DNA of 20,577 bases, from NCBI GenBank assembly GCA_026400595.1, contig JAPLOT010000231.1, positions 1-20,577 of the forward strand. Reading direction: 5' to 3'. The DNA is from Alphaproteobacteria bacterium (GTDB lineage Bacteria; Pseudomonadota; Alphaproteobacteria; Rhizobiales; Aestuariivirgaceae). A model generated the notes under the pieces. The model did not search any database and was not told the DNA's origin. It saw only the letters and a program-made list of their open reading frames with translations. Shown piece after piece: positions 15,487-20,577 of the stretch. The position numbers were made by a program, and so were the translations under genes. Positions within the stretch are counted from its first letter, which is position 1. The number at the start of each line of letters is the position of its first letter.

Positions 15487-16769
15487 GGCGTCTGCACCGC
15501 CGCGGGGTTGTCGAGGCTGTCGGATCCCTCGACCTTGATCTTGAGGTCGAGCGCCGTGACCATCGCCTCGATGCCCCGGGTCTGGGCGACGAGGCTGTCG
15601 ATAGCGGCCTGGACGAGCGCGTTACCCTCGGCATTGCCGGCACCGATCATCTGGTCATAGGCCATCGCGCCGCTGTCGCCCTTGTCCTTGATGGCCTTGA
15701 ACCTGGCCAGCGCATCCTGCATCAGGCCATCCAGCCTGGTTTTCGCCTCGGGTGCAGCCGATGCCGCATAGTCCTGGATGCCGGGGCCTTCGAGCACCGT
15801 ACCGTCGCGCCGCGGCACGCTGCCGGAGTAGATCGACCACATGCCGGCCACATCGTAGTAGTGCGAATTGTGGGTATTGTCGGAAAAGCAGTCATGCTCT
15901 TCCTCGGGGTCGTGGAGAATGAGTCCCAGCTTCATGCGCTCGCCGGCCAGCTCGCCATAGGACAGGCTGCCCAGCCCAGTGAGGATTGTTGCGAGGGCCT
16001 CCGCGTCGGGCTTCGAGAGTACATCCTTGCGGGCCGCACCCTCGGGTCCCCAGTTTGCAACCATCTCATCGAGATCGGCCACGAGGAGGTCGGTTGCCGA
16101 CTTCAGGTAGGCAGCACGGCGTTCGCAGTTGCCATTGGTGCATTTGACGGGATCGAAGTCCGTATACGGACGGTTTCCGGCGCCGGGGCCGGTGCCGTTC
16201 AGGTCCTGACCCCAGAGGAGGAACTCGATGGCGTGGTAGCCGACCGAGACATTTGCCTCCGAGTCGGCCGCCTCGTGCAACGACTTGATGAGATCGGGGG
16301 TTATCGCCGAGGCGTCGATGGTCTCCGTGCCGATGGTCAGCTTCGGATTGGCGATGACGTTCGCCGCATAAAGAACATTCTCGTCCGACTCCTCGCCATA
16401 GGTTGCGATATTCACATAGTCGATCAGTCCCTCGTCGAGCGGCCAGGCATTCACGCGGCCTTCCCAGTCGTCGACAATGGCATTGCCAAACCGGAAGCCC
16501 TCCGTCTGCTGATACCAGGGCCGCGACTCCACCCAGGCCTTCCGCGCGGCATCCAGTGCTTCCTGAGAGGGCTTGGCGACCAGCGCATCGACGGCCTTCT
16601 GCAGATCGGCCGCCGCGGCGCGCGCATCGCCATACATGGCCTCGGCCATGTCGGCGTAATGGGTGGCTACGGCCTTGGGTGTCACGGTGTCACCAAGCGC
16701 CAGCGAGAAGGCGGCGGAGAGGGTGAGCGCAGTTCCGGTCATCAGGCCCAGCCAGGGAAATTTCATCAT
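15483..16769 (-). CDS. Imelysin-family iron-regulated protein (IrpA-like)
   Basis: Periplasmic imelysin domain protein of 428 residues, in the long IrpA/IcmP-like class. The N-terminal signal is MMKFPWLGLMTGTALTLSAA. The family motif GxHxxE is intact as GYHAIE (Gly177, His179, Glu182) inside SVGYHAIEFLLWGQDLNG. The first bundle carries ARKAWVESRPWYQQTEGFRF and GRVNAWPLDEGLIDYVN, and the second HDPEEEHDCFSDNTHNSHY. The latter is rich in potential metal ligands (His, Asp, Glu, Cys). The family is iron-regulated and linked to iron acquisition in cyanobacteria and pseudomonads; direct iron binding here is inferred. A GGAG lies 4-7 bases before either of two tandem ATGs (16769, 16766). It follows the cysteine-rich gene by 11 bases and overlaps the di-heme gene by 4. 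Confidence 0.92.
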   Translation of the reverse strand: MMKFPWLGLMTGTALTLSAAFSLALGDTVTPKAVATHYADMAEAMYGDARAAAADLQKAVDALVAKPSQEALDAARKAWVESRPWYQQTEGFRFGNAIVDDWEGRVNAWPLDEGLIDYVNIATYGEESDENVLYAANVIANPKLTIGTETIDASAITPDLIKSLHEAADSEANVSVGYHAIEFLLWGQDLNGTGPGAGNRPYTDFDPVKCTNGNCERRAAYLKSATDLLVADLDEMVANWGPEGAARKDVLSKPDAEALATILTGLGSLSYGELAGERMKLGLILHDPEEEHDCFSDNTHNSHYYDVAGMWSIYSGSVPRRDGTVLEGPGIQDYAASAAPEAKTRLDGLMQDALARFKAIKDKGDSGAMAYDQMIGAGNAEGNALVQAAIDSLVAQTRGIEAMVTALDLKIKVEGSDSLDNPAAVQTP

Positions 16770-16780
16770 CGAGCTCCAGT

Positions 16781-17293
16781 TCAGTTCAAGGTGCGAGGGG
16801 ATTGTAGCTGCGCTATGCGGCTCATGGCCGAGATCGAATCGACAACCTCGACTGTCACCGGGTACATGGCGAGGTGGGCGTCATGGAGAGCCGACGCGAA
16901 GGGCAGCGTGGCATGCCACACATCCCTCAGGCGAAGCATGTCGCTGGTGCCGGTGAGATAGCGGGCGGCACGCAGCCCCGTTTCGGCATCACGGGCCTGA
17001 CCGGCCGAGACGATCGACAGTGCCATGCATTCGTCGTGACAGAGGTTCAGGCAGCACTGGGGAAAATAGGCGAGCGGCTTCTCCGCGTTGAGGCGAATGC
17101 AGCGGGCCCAGAACTGCAGTTCGCCCACGAGACGCCGGGCCGCGGGAGCGCCCAATGCCCCGATGAAGTCCCGCCACACCGCCTCCCAGCAGTCGGCATC
17201 TGCCAGCTCATAGGCCGCCATGATGTTGCGGAAGCCCGAAATCACCAGGCGTTCAGGTTGCCGGGCCAGGAGATCCCGCGAATGGGCTGTCAT
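16781..17293 (-). CDS. Unrecognised cysteine-rich protein heading the iron-linked operon
   Basis: Protein of 170 residues that I cannot assign to a characterised family. It is mostly helical by composition, has no signal peptide or membrane segment, and is probably cytoplasmic. Its distinctive feature is six cysteines in the first half: Cys35, Cys65 and a tight CCxxxCHxxC cluster, Cys80, Cys81, Cys85, His86 and Cys89, in YFPQCCLNLCHDEC. The cluster could bind an Fe-S cluster, iron, zinc or heme; this is inference. Tryptophans 36, 40 and 62 and the LVGELQFWARCI segment precede the cluster. It is the first gene after two candidate iron-regulatory sites and lies 11 bases before the imelysin, so iron-responsive co-expression is likely. 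ATG 17293 is preferred over ATG 17311. The latter abuts the operator with no ribosome-binding site, while 17293 has GAGG about 12 bases upstream. Confidence 0.72.
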   Translation of the reverse strand: MTAHSRDLLARQPERLVISGFRNIMAAYELADADCWEAVWRDFIGALGAPAARRLVGELQFWARCIRLNAEKPLAYFPQCCLNLCHDECMALSIVSAGQARDAETGLRAARYLTGTSDMLRLRDVWHATLPFASALHDAHLAMYPVTVEVVDSISAMSRIAQLQSPRTLN

Positions 17294-17313
17294 GTCTGGT
17301 TGCGTCCTCATTA

Positions 17314-17334
17314 ATCCGAGTAATTTACTCAGAT
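17314..17334. promoter_or_regulatory. Candidate operator, IRO-box-like palindrome
   Basis: A 21-bp near-perfect palindrome is centred on T17324. Its arms are ATC-C-GAGTAA and TTACTC-A-GAT, with one mismatched pair. On the minus strand the core reads TGA-N9-TCG, one base off the TGA-N9-TCA IRO box recognised by the iron-sulfur regulator RirA. It overlaps a candidate -10 (TATCTG, 17335-17330), which has a -35 (TTGCCG, 17358-17353) at 17-bp spacing. Repression of the minus-strand operon by occlusion is therefore plausible. The palindrome is observed; the regulator is inferred. Confidence 0.55.
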
Positions 17335-17383
17335 ATCAGCATGCAGGTGAGACGGCAAGAAAAATATGAATGAGATCAATATA

Positions 17384-17399
17384 TTAGAATTATTCTAGA
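17384..17399. promoter_or_regulatory. Candidate ICE motif (Irr-binding type)
   Basis: TTAGAA-TTA-TTCTAGA is an interrupted palindrome with arms TTAGAAT and ATTCTAG, one outer mismatch. It matches the TTTAGAA/TTCTAAA-type ICE element bound by the heme-responsive regulator Irr in Rhizobiales. It sits in an A+T-rich patch about 90 bases upstream of the cysteine-rich gene and about 25-30 bases before the candidate -35. It is also just downstream of the peroxidase stop codon. The position upstream of -35 would suit activation of an iron-uptake operon; whether Irr exists in this organism cannot be seen here. Confidence 0.55.
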
Positions 17400-17415
17400 C
17401 TGCGGGCGACTGGCG

Positions 17416-18561
17416 TCAGGGGGCGATCAGGGGTTCAAAACGCTTGTCTGTCAGTGTCTTGAGGAAGGCGACCAGCGCGTCGATCTCGCGGTCTTTCAGG
17501 GCCGGACCGAAGGTGAGTTCCTCGAGTGACAGGGTGCCGTCTACTTCCGGTGGATCCCAGTCCTTGCCGGTTTCGGGGTTGATCTGCCGCCGCGCCGCCT
17601 TGGCATTGTACTTGTTGTAGAAGAGGATCACCGTGCGCAGGTCCTTGAAGACGCCATTGTGCATGTAGGGACCGGTCACCGCGACATTGCGCAAGGTCGG
17701 TGTCTTGAACTTGCCCTTCTGGGCCGGATCGCCGCCAACCGCCGCGTTCTCGAGCAGTCCGCCGTCGACATGGCCCTGCGGCACACCGTTGACGGCACGC
17801 AGTTCCGCGTTGGCTGGAACGCCGATGTTGTGGAACTCGTAGTTGCTGAAGGTCTCGCCGTCTGCGCCACCAAGCGGCTTCAACTGGTGGCACTTGCTGC
17901 AATTGGTGAACTGATTGGAGAAGAACAGCACGCGGCCCAGCTCTTCTTCATCGGTGAAGGTGTATTCGCCGCGCAGGGCGCGATCATACTTGGAATCGAA
18001 GGTCTGGAAGAGCGGCGTGCGTTCGAAGGCAGCGATGGCCCGCGTCATCGCCGCATAGGCCCTTTCGTCATCGGCGAAGACATCCTTGCCAAAGGCTTTC
18101 TGGAAGCGGCTGACATAGTCGGGGTTCTCCTCCAGTCGCTCCGCGACAGCCGCCTTCGAGGGCATTGCCATTTCCAGCGGATTGAGCGGGGGGCCGCCCG
18201 CCTGGCCTTCAAGTCCGGCTTCGCGTCCGTCATGGAACTGGCCGCCTGCCCAACGTCCCTTGGCATTCTTGCCGAAGGCCGGCGTGAAGCTCGCATAGGC
18301 AGCGGTCGGCGCATTGCGGTCGCCGAGCGACGTGCCATCGTCGCCCAGCGAGGCGGCGCGACCCGCGGCTGTCTCGCGCGGATCGGTGAAGGCGTGGTCG
18401 GGCGCGTGGCAGGTGGCGCAGGCCTGGGTGCGATTCTTCGACAGGTTCACGTCGAAGAACAGCGCTTCGCCCAGCTTGGCGAGTCCGGCATCATCTTCGG
18501 CACGCGCCAGCGAAAGGGACAGAACCAGCGCTATGGTCGTCGCAAAGAGCAGGCGGAACAT
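17416..18561 (-). CDS. Di-heme cytochrome c peroxidase (MauG/CcpA family)
   Basis: Exported protein of 381 residues with signal peptide MFRLLFATTIALVLSLSLARA, predicted to reduce hydrogen peroxide in the periplasm using electrons from small cytochromes or to act as a MauG-like oxidase. There are two c-heme sites: CATCH at 48-52 followed by DHAFTDPRE, and CSKCH at 221-225. Family hallmarks are SLGDRNAPTAAYA, GGQFHDGREAGLEGQAGGPPLNPLEM (near 18170-18240), FHNIGVPAN, and the conserved GPYMHNGVFKDLRTVILFYN. Its length is typical. No strong ribosome-binding site precedes the ATG. It is upstream of the imelysin operon on the same strand, but the ICE/IRO-like sites between them argue for separate control. 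A link to iron/H2O2 handling in the same locus is suggestive only. Confidence 0.92.
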   Translation of the reverse strand: MFRLLFATTIALVLSLSLARAEDDAGLAKLGEALFFDVNLSKNRTQACATCHAPDHAFTDPRETAAGRAASLGDDGTSLGDRNAPTAAYASFTPAFGKNAKGRWAGGQFHDGREAGLEGQAGGPPLNPLEMAMPSKAAVAERLEENPDYVSRFQKAFGKDVFADDERAYAAMTRAIAAFERTPLFQTFDSKYDRALRGEYTFTDEEELGRVLFFSNQFTNCSKCHQLKPLGGADGETFSNYEFHNIGVPANAELRAVNGVPQGHVDGGLLENAAVGGDPAQKGKFKTPTLRNVAVTGPYMHNGVFKDLRTVILFYNKYNAKAARRQINPETGKDWDPPEVDGTLSLEELTFGPALKDREIDALVAFLKTLTDKRFEPLIAP

Positions 18562-18624
18562 ATTGCGGCTCTAGACCCGAGGGCTTTCCGCCGTCAATGG
18601 GGCGTGCCGGCACGGCTGCTTTTC

Positions 18625-18653
18625 TTGACTCGCAAACCGCTTTGCACTATCAC
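18625..18653 (+). promoter_or_regulatory. Sigma-70-type promoter for rplU-rpmA
   Basis: TTGACT (18625-18630) and TATCAC (18648-18653) are separated by 17 bases, preceded by CT as in alphaproteobacterial CTTGAC-type -35 elements. Transcription would start near 18660, giving an rplU leader of about 140 bases. The match at -35 is strong and at -10 moderate. Confidence 0.6.
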
Positions 18654-18663
18654 CCGCCAATCC

Positions 18664-18790
18664 GCGCGCAAGGCAAGTCCGACCGCGCGTTTTGCGCTGT
18701 CCGAGGCAACTCAAATTCGCCTGCAAAAACAGGCACTTAAAGTCCGCTGGTTCGCGAGTTTCCAGCGGCGCCACAGGGCGCGGGAGAACA
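18664..18790 (+). promoter_or_regulatory. Structured 5' leader of rplU
   Basis: The predicted rplU leader contains several potential hairpins. The clearest is CCGCTGG (18744-18750) with CCAGCGG (18762-18768), a perfect 7-bp stem with an 11-base loop about 35 bases before the start codon. CCTG and CAGG around a short A-rich loop lie near 18720-18734, and a GCGCG/CGCGC pairing lies near 18664-18692. Such a leader could serve autoregulation by L21 or an antitermination role; this is inference from structure and position only. Confidence 0.35.
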
Positions 18791-18802
18791 AGGACGAAAG
18801 AA

Positions 18803-19234
18803 ATGTACGCAGTCATCAAGACCGGCGGCAAGCAGTATCGCGTTGCAGCCGACCAGAAGATCCAGATCGAGAAACTCGTTGGCAATCCCGGCGACCAGGT
18901 GGAATTCACTTCGGTGCTGATGGTAACCAACGGCGGCAGCGTCGACGTGGGCGCGCCCTTCGTGGCTGGTGCCACGGTCGTGGGCGAGATCGCCTCGCAG
19001 GACCGCGGGCCGCATCTCACCATCTTCAAGAAGCGCCGCCGCAAGCATTATCGCCGGAAGAACGGCCATCGCCAGGACCTGACCTCGGTCACGATCCGCG
19101 AGATCCTCGTCGGTGGCGCCAAGCCAGCCAAGAAGGCCGAGGCTGCTCCCGCCGCCAAGGCAGACGGCGAAGCAGCCCCCGCCAAGAAGCCGCGCGCCAA
19201 GGCCAAGAAGGCCGAAGCCGCCGTGCAGGAATAA
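18803..19234 (+). CDS. rplU: 50S ribosomal protein L21
   Basis: Ribosomal protein of the large subunit that binds 23S rRNA. The first 100 residues are a standard L21 (MYAVIKTGGKQYRVAADQ, then VDVGAPFVAGATVVGEI and FKKRRRKHYRRKNGHRQ, with DLTSVTIREI following). An alanine/lysine-rich tail of about 35 residues is appended, bringing the protein to 143. Such tails are common in alphaproteobacteria. An AAGGA-type site (AGGACGAAAGAA) precedes the ATG at 18803. It is followed by rpmA after 12 bases, the usual L21-L27 operon. Confidence 0.98.
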   Translation: MYAVIKTGGKQYRVAADQKIQIEKLVGNPGDQVEFTSVLMVTNGGSVDVGAPFVAGATVVGEIASQDRGPHLTIFKKRRRKHYRRKNGHRQDLTSVTIREILVGGAKPAKKAEAAPAAKADGEAAPAKKPRAKAKKAEAAVQE

Positions 19235-19246
19235 GGAGACAGATCC

Positions 19247-19513
19247 ATGGCTCACAAGAAAGCAGGCGGTTCATCCCGCAACGGCCGCGATACCGCGGGC
19301 CGCCGTCTCGGCGTGAAGCACTTCGGTGGCGAGACCGTGATTCCGGGCAACATCATCGTCCGCCAGCGCGGCACCAAGGTGCATCCGGGAACCGGCGTCG
19401 GCATCGGCCGCGATCACACCATCTATGCGACCGTCACCGGTACCGTGAATTTCCGCAAGACCAAGGGCGAGCGGCAGACGGTTTCCGTCATTCCGCCGGC
19501 AGCCGCAGAGTAA
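19247..19513 (+). CDS. rpmA: 50S ribosomal protein L27
   Basis: Large-subunit ribosomal protein of 88 residues whose N terminus reaches toward the peptidyl-transferase centre. It starts AHKKAGGSSRNGRD after Met, with no extra cleavable N-terminal extension of the Firmicutes type. It continues with RLGVKHFGGETVIPGNIIVRQRG and HPGTGVGIGRDHTIYA, fully typical. AAGGAGAC gives an excellent ribosome-binding site. A strong intrinsic terminator lies about 55 bases after the stop. In many relatives the next genes are an acetyltransferase and obgE; here only the acetyltransferase is seen in that position. Confidence 0.98.
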   Translation: MAHKKAGGSSRNGRDTAGRRLGVKHFGGETVIPGNIIVRQRGTKVHPGTGVGIGRDHTIYATVTGTVNFRKTKGERQTVSVIPPAAAE

Positions 19514-19566
19514 CGGCGGACGCGACATAGCCGCCGGACCCATCGTTCCGGCCGGTGAAAATCAAG

Positions 19567-19602
19567 CGGAGAGGTGGGTTCCACCTCTCCGTTTTGTTTT
19601 TT
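19567..19602 (+). terminator. Intrinsic terminator after rpmA
   Basis: An 11-bp perfect stem, CGGAGAGGTGG with CCACCTCTCCG (19567-19577 and 19581-19591), has a GTT loop. It is followed directly by TTTTGTTTTTT (19592-19602). This is a textbook rho-independent terminator for the rplU-rpmA transcript. Confidence 0.93.
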
Positions 19603-19614
19603 GGGATCGATCCG

Positions 19615-20142
19615 ATGACGACCATCACCACCGCCAGGCTGTCGCTGCGCCCGCTCCGCGAGACGGACGCGGGAGATATCGTCCGTCAGCTGAACAATTT
19701 TGCGGTCTCCAGGTGGACGGCGCGCGTCCCGTTTCCCTATTCGACGCTCGATGCCGAGGATTTCCTGCGGCGCAGCGCGGCGCTCCCTGCGGGGAATTGG
19801 GTCGCGGCCATCGCGGCGCGGGAAACCGACCGGCTGATCGGCGTGATCGGCTGCGAGGCGCAGGACCCAGGCGAGGCGGAGCTCGGCTACTGGATTGGCG
19901 AAAATCACTGGGGCAAGGGCTACGGTCGGGAAGCCGCCGCGGCTATGGCAGACCATGCCTTCGCCGTCCTGGGTCAAGAGGCATTGGTTGCCAGTTACCA
20001 TGTCGGCAATGCCGCGTCGCAGCGCATTCTCGAAGGGCTGGGATTCCGCAGGACGGGCGAGGGCCGGAGTCATTCGCTCGCCCGCAACGCCGAGGTGGAC
20101 CTGGTGCTTCTCCGGCTCGATGCGAAGGACCGCAGGCCATGA
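19615..20142 (+). CDS. GNAT-family N-acetyltransferase, RimJ/RimL-like
   Basis: Cytoplasmic acetyl-CoA-dependent acetyltransferase of 175 residues. It begins TTARLSLRPLRETDAGDIV, as RimJ/RimL-type GNATs do. It has the acetyl-CoA-binding motif A around LGYWIGENHWGKGYGREA (the G-x-G-x-x-x-A-like turn GKGYGRE), and the closing NAASQRILEGLGFRRTGEG of motif B. The acceptor substrate is not deducible. The start at ATG 19615 is preferred; a GTG at 19555 would run through the terminator stem and is unlikely. The start lies only 12 bases past the terminator's T-run. The ribosome-binding site is weak (GGGAT), so expression may depend on read-through or on a promoter I cannot see. Its stop codon lies in the loop of a hairpin. 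Confidence 0.87.
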   Translation: MTTITTARLSLRPLRETDAGDIVRQLNNFAVSRWTARVPFPYSTLDAEDFLRRSAALPAGNWVAAIAARETDRLIGVIGCEAQDPGEAELGYWIGENHWGKGYGREAAAAMADHAFAVLGQEALVASYHVGNAASQRILEGLGFRRTGEGRSHSLARNAEVDLVLLRLDAKDRRP

Positions 20143-20153
20143 GCCTGCGGTCC
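20127..20153. terminator. Hairpin between convergent GNAT and transglycosylase genes
   Basis: A perfect 11-bp stem, GGACCGCAGGC (20127-20137) with GCCTGCGGTCC (20143-20153), has a 5-base loop that includes the acetyltransferase stop codon. No T-run follows on either strand, so it is probably a bidirectional, rho-assisted or stabilising hairpin rather than a classical terminator. Confidence 0.5.
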
Positions 20154-20162
20154 CGCATCCGA

Positions 20163-20577
20163 TCAGAACACCTTGTTGACGTAGGACCGCACGACGGTCT
20201 TGCGGCCAAGGCCGCCATTGTGCTTCGAGGCGGCCAGATGCAGGTTGCCGCCGGAATACTTCAGGGCCAGCGACAGGTGCTTCAGGCCGTAACGCACATT
20301 GGTGGCAGGGTCGAGCAGGCCGGAGCAGGCACCGGTGTAGCCCAGGCCACGCGCCGTCTGGCACTTCATCTGGAACACGCCAAGTTCACCGGCGGCGCCG
20401 CGGGCGCGCGGATTGAAATTGGACTCCACCTTGGCAATGCGGAGGGCGAACCAGGCCGGAACGCCGTAGCTGGGCGCCATGGAATTGATCAGAGAAACAA
20501 CCTGCCCGCCGTTGTGCGAGGGCGGGGATGCCGAAACGGCCAGCGCGGCCGAGGTCGAGGAGACTTTCTTCAGCTGG
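20163..20577 (-). CDS. Lytic transglycosylase (SLT domain), 5' end outside the window
   Basis: C-terminal part of a soluble-lytic-transglycosylase-type enzyme that would cleave peptidoglycan glycan strands in the periplasm. The frame stays open to the window edge: residues such as QLKKVSSTSAALAVSASPP and NGGQVVSLINS precede the Met at 20480, which is therefore internal. The SLT core shows the catalytic Glu in RIAKVESNFNPRARG, then GELGVFQMKCQTARGLGY, DPATNVRYGLKHLSLAL and ASKHNGG near the end. This is the usual ES-GLFQ-N-HNGG order, with some variation (GVFQ for GLMQ). The upstream Ser/Ala-rich stretch looks like a linker or a region just after a signal peptide. It may be a small stand-alone enzyme. 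It converges on the acetyltransferase gene, with 20 bases between the stops. Confidence 0.86.
   Translation of the reverse strand, partial: QLKKVSSTSAALAVSASPPSHNGGQVVSLINSMAPSYGVPAWFALRIAKVESNFNPRARGAAGELGVFQMKCQTARGLGYTGACSGLLDPATNVRYGLKHLSLALKYSGGNLHLAASKHNGGLGRKTVVRSYVNKVF

Noticed and set aside
15363..16961. 532-codon open frame on the plus strand opposite the imelysin gene
   Set aside because: It is an antisense shadow in high-GC DNA. The minus-strand imelysin and di-heme frames have signal peptides, conserved motifs and coupled starts, while the plus-strand translation shows no family features.
17659..19530. 623-codon plus-strand open frame spanning the peroxidase, the rplU leader and rplU-rpmA
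   Set aside because: It runs antisense to the peroxidase and out of frame through rplU and rpmA, which are certain genes with good ribosome-binding sites.
1..20577. CRISPR array, insertion sequence, prophage or tRNA
   Set aside because: No regularly spaced repeats, transposase or integrase motifs, or cloverleaf-capable segments were recognised. Base composition looks even apart from short A+T-rich promoter regions.

Overview
The window reads as chromosomal DNA of a GC-rich alphaproteobacterium, most likely Hyphomicrobiales (Rhizobiales). Pointers are the BA14K-like secreted protein, the Lys/Ala-rich tail on ribosomal protein L21, the CbpA/CbpM pair, and a site resembling the Irr-binding ICE motif beside a site resembling the RirA-binding IRO box. 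No transposase, integrase, phage gene, CRISPR array, tRNA or rRNA was seen. Genes are tightly packed and no gene-free stretch exceeds about 260 bases.

Left part (1-6822): the 3' part of ilvD (branched-chain amino acid synthesis) converges on a minus-strand cbpA-cbpM pair (DnaJ-type co-chaperone and its modulator). Upstream of these on the same strand is an unusual fusion of a Rieske [2Fe-2S] domain to a flavodoxin-like reductase. Divergent from that fusion is a cobalamin-binding protein of the PpaA/AerR regulator type. A secreted Tyr/Trp/Gly/His-rich BA14K-like protein and an endonuclease/exonuclease/phosphatase-fold protein follow on the minus strand.

Middle (6961-12252): a plus-strand peptide/nickel-type ABC importer operon has the order substrate-binding protein, two permeases, and one ATPase polypeptide with both nucleotide-binding domains fused. 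The last three genes are linked by ATGA overlaps.

Right-middle (12222-18561, minus strand): this is an iron-linked periplasmic locus. Its order is an unrecognised cysteine-rich protein, an imelysin with the GxHxxE motif, a di-heme c-type oxidoreductase, a second imelysin whose motif lacks the histidine, and a Tat-type DUF1513 protein. Spacing and overlaps indicate one operon. Two candidate iron-regulatory palindromes sit upstream of it. A di-heme cytochrome c peroxidase (MauG/CcpA family) lies just upstream, on the far side of those sites. No membrane permease is encoded in this operon, so the final transport step must lie elsewhere. This locus is the most interesting part of the window.

Right end (18803-20577): rplU-rpmA have a recognisable promoter, a structured 5' leader and a strong intrinsic terminator. 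A GNAT acetyltransferase starts directly after the terminator, and a lytic transglycosylase converges on it and runs off the window edge.
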